From NCBI RefSeq assembly GCF_900107395.1, contig NZ_FNPW01000002.1, positions 186,001 through 250,000 on the forward strand: a stretch of DNA of 64,000 bases. The letters are read 5' to 3'. The notes under the pieces are model-generated. The model made no database searches, was not told the origin of the DNA, and worked only from the letters and a program-made list of their open reading frames with translations. The DNA comes from Pseudomonas sp. NFIX28 (lineage in GTDB: Bacteria > Pseudomonadota > Gammaproteobacteria > Pseudomonadales > Pseudomonadaceae). Both the position numbers and the translations under genes were made by a program. Positions 63,952 through 64,000 of the stretch are shown here, one piece after another; the first letter of the stretch is position 1, and each line of letters opens with the position of its first letter.

Positions 63952-64000
63952 TCAGCCGCGTTTGGCGTAGGCCTTGCCGTAATGCCGTTCCATCCGCGCC
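63952..64000 (-). CDS. C-terminal fragment of a leftward gene (partial)
   Basis: Reading leftward, the last 49 bases give ARMERHYGKAYAKRG and a TGA stop at 63952-63954. Its 5' part is beyond the window edge. Coding is supported only by the absence of stops and the codon use, so identity cannot be assigned. Confidence 0.45.
   Translation of the reverse strand, partial: ARMERHYGKAYAKRG

Overview
The window looks like a piece of a Pseudomonas chromosome, most likely the P. fluorescens complex (P. protegens, P. chlororaphis or a relative). GC is high, coding density is high, two families of Pseudomonas REP elements are scattered between genes, and many blocks follow P. aeruginosa PAO1 neighbourhoods as I remember them (PA5451-PA5459, PA5534-PA5541, PA5435-PA5443). 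I see no rRNA, tRNA, CRISPR array, transposase or prophage.

Region 1 (1-9971) is a common-polysaccharide-antigen (A-band, D-rhamnan) O-antigen locus. The leftward arm rmd-gmd-wbpW-wzm makes GDP-D-rhamnose and starts the ABC exporter, and it runs off the left edge. The rightward arm has two paralogous glycosyltransferases, two paralogous SAM methyltransferases and an acyltransferase, matching PA5455-PA5459. Region 2 (9972-13473) holds a LysE exporter with a divergent Lrp regulator, a stand-alone lipoamide dehydrogenase (Lpd3 type) and REP elements.

Region 3 (13474-19262) is a six-gene leftward operon that looks like an extended form of E. coli ynbABCD. It encodes a divergent CDP-alcohol phosphotransferase, a hydrolase/methyltransferase fusion, a PAP2/dual-specificity phosphatase fusion, a small membrane protein, a PlsC-like acyltransferase and a CdsA-like cytidylyltransferase. 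Divergent from it (19504-25470) is a tightly coupled operon of three SPFH/HflK-HflC-like membrane proteins, one with a very His-rich N-terminus, plus a P1B-type ATPase. These two operons are the least characterised systems here. Cyclopropane synthase, cardiolipin synthase and a DUF3617 protein follow.

Region 4 (29236-42686) is a zinc-starvation island. A leftward operon encodes FolE2, a zinc/manganese-type ABC importer, HisI2, a gamma-carbonic anhydrase, PyrQ and a second ThrRS. Rightward genes encode a periplasmic amidase, DksA2, two COG0523 (CobW) GTPases and a DUF1826 protein. Two near-perfect Zur boxes (GTTATA-N-TATAAC) sit in the two divergent promoter regions. A five-unit, about 102-bp tandem array of REP doublets lies inside the island.

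Region 5 (42824-57692) contains housekeeping and accessory genes: a DUF3301 protein, pdxY, an acyl-CoA thioesterase, a Kef-type antiporter, an SMI1/KNR4 protein, a Tim44-like protein, uvrD, a PAS-GGDEF-EAL protein, an RpiR-family regulator (probably RccR) with a palindromic operator, an acidic coiled-coil protein, and an orphan 578-residue protein with visibly lower GC. Region 6 (57634-62080) is pycR with the two-subunit pyruvate carboxylase pycA-pycB and an intrinsic terminator. Region 7 (62171-63948) is an inverted-order hipA-hipB toxin-antitoxin module preceded by three operator-like palindromes spaced exactly 41 bp apart. The last bases hold the C-terminus of a leftward gene.
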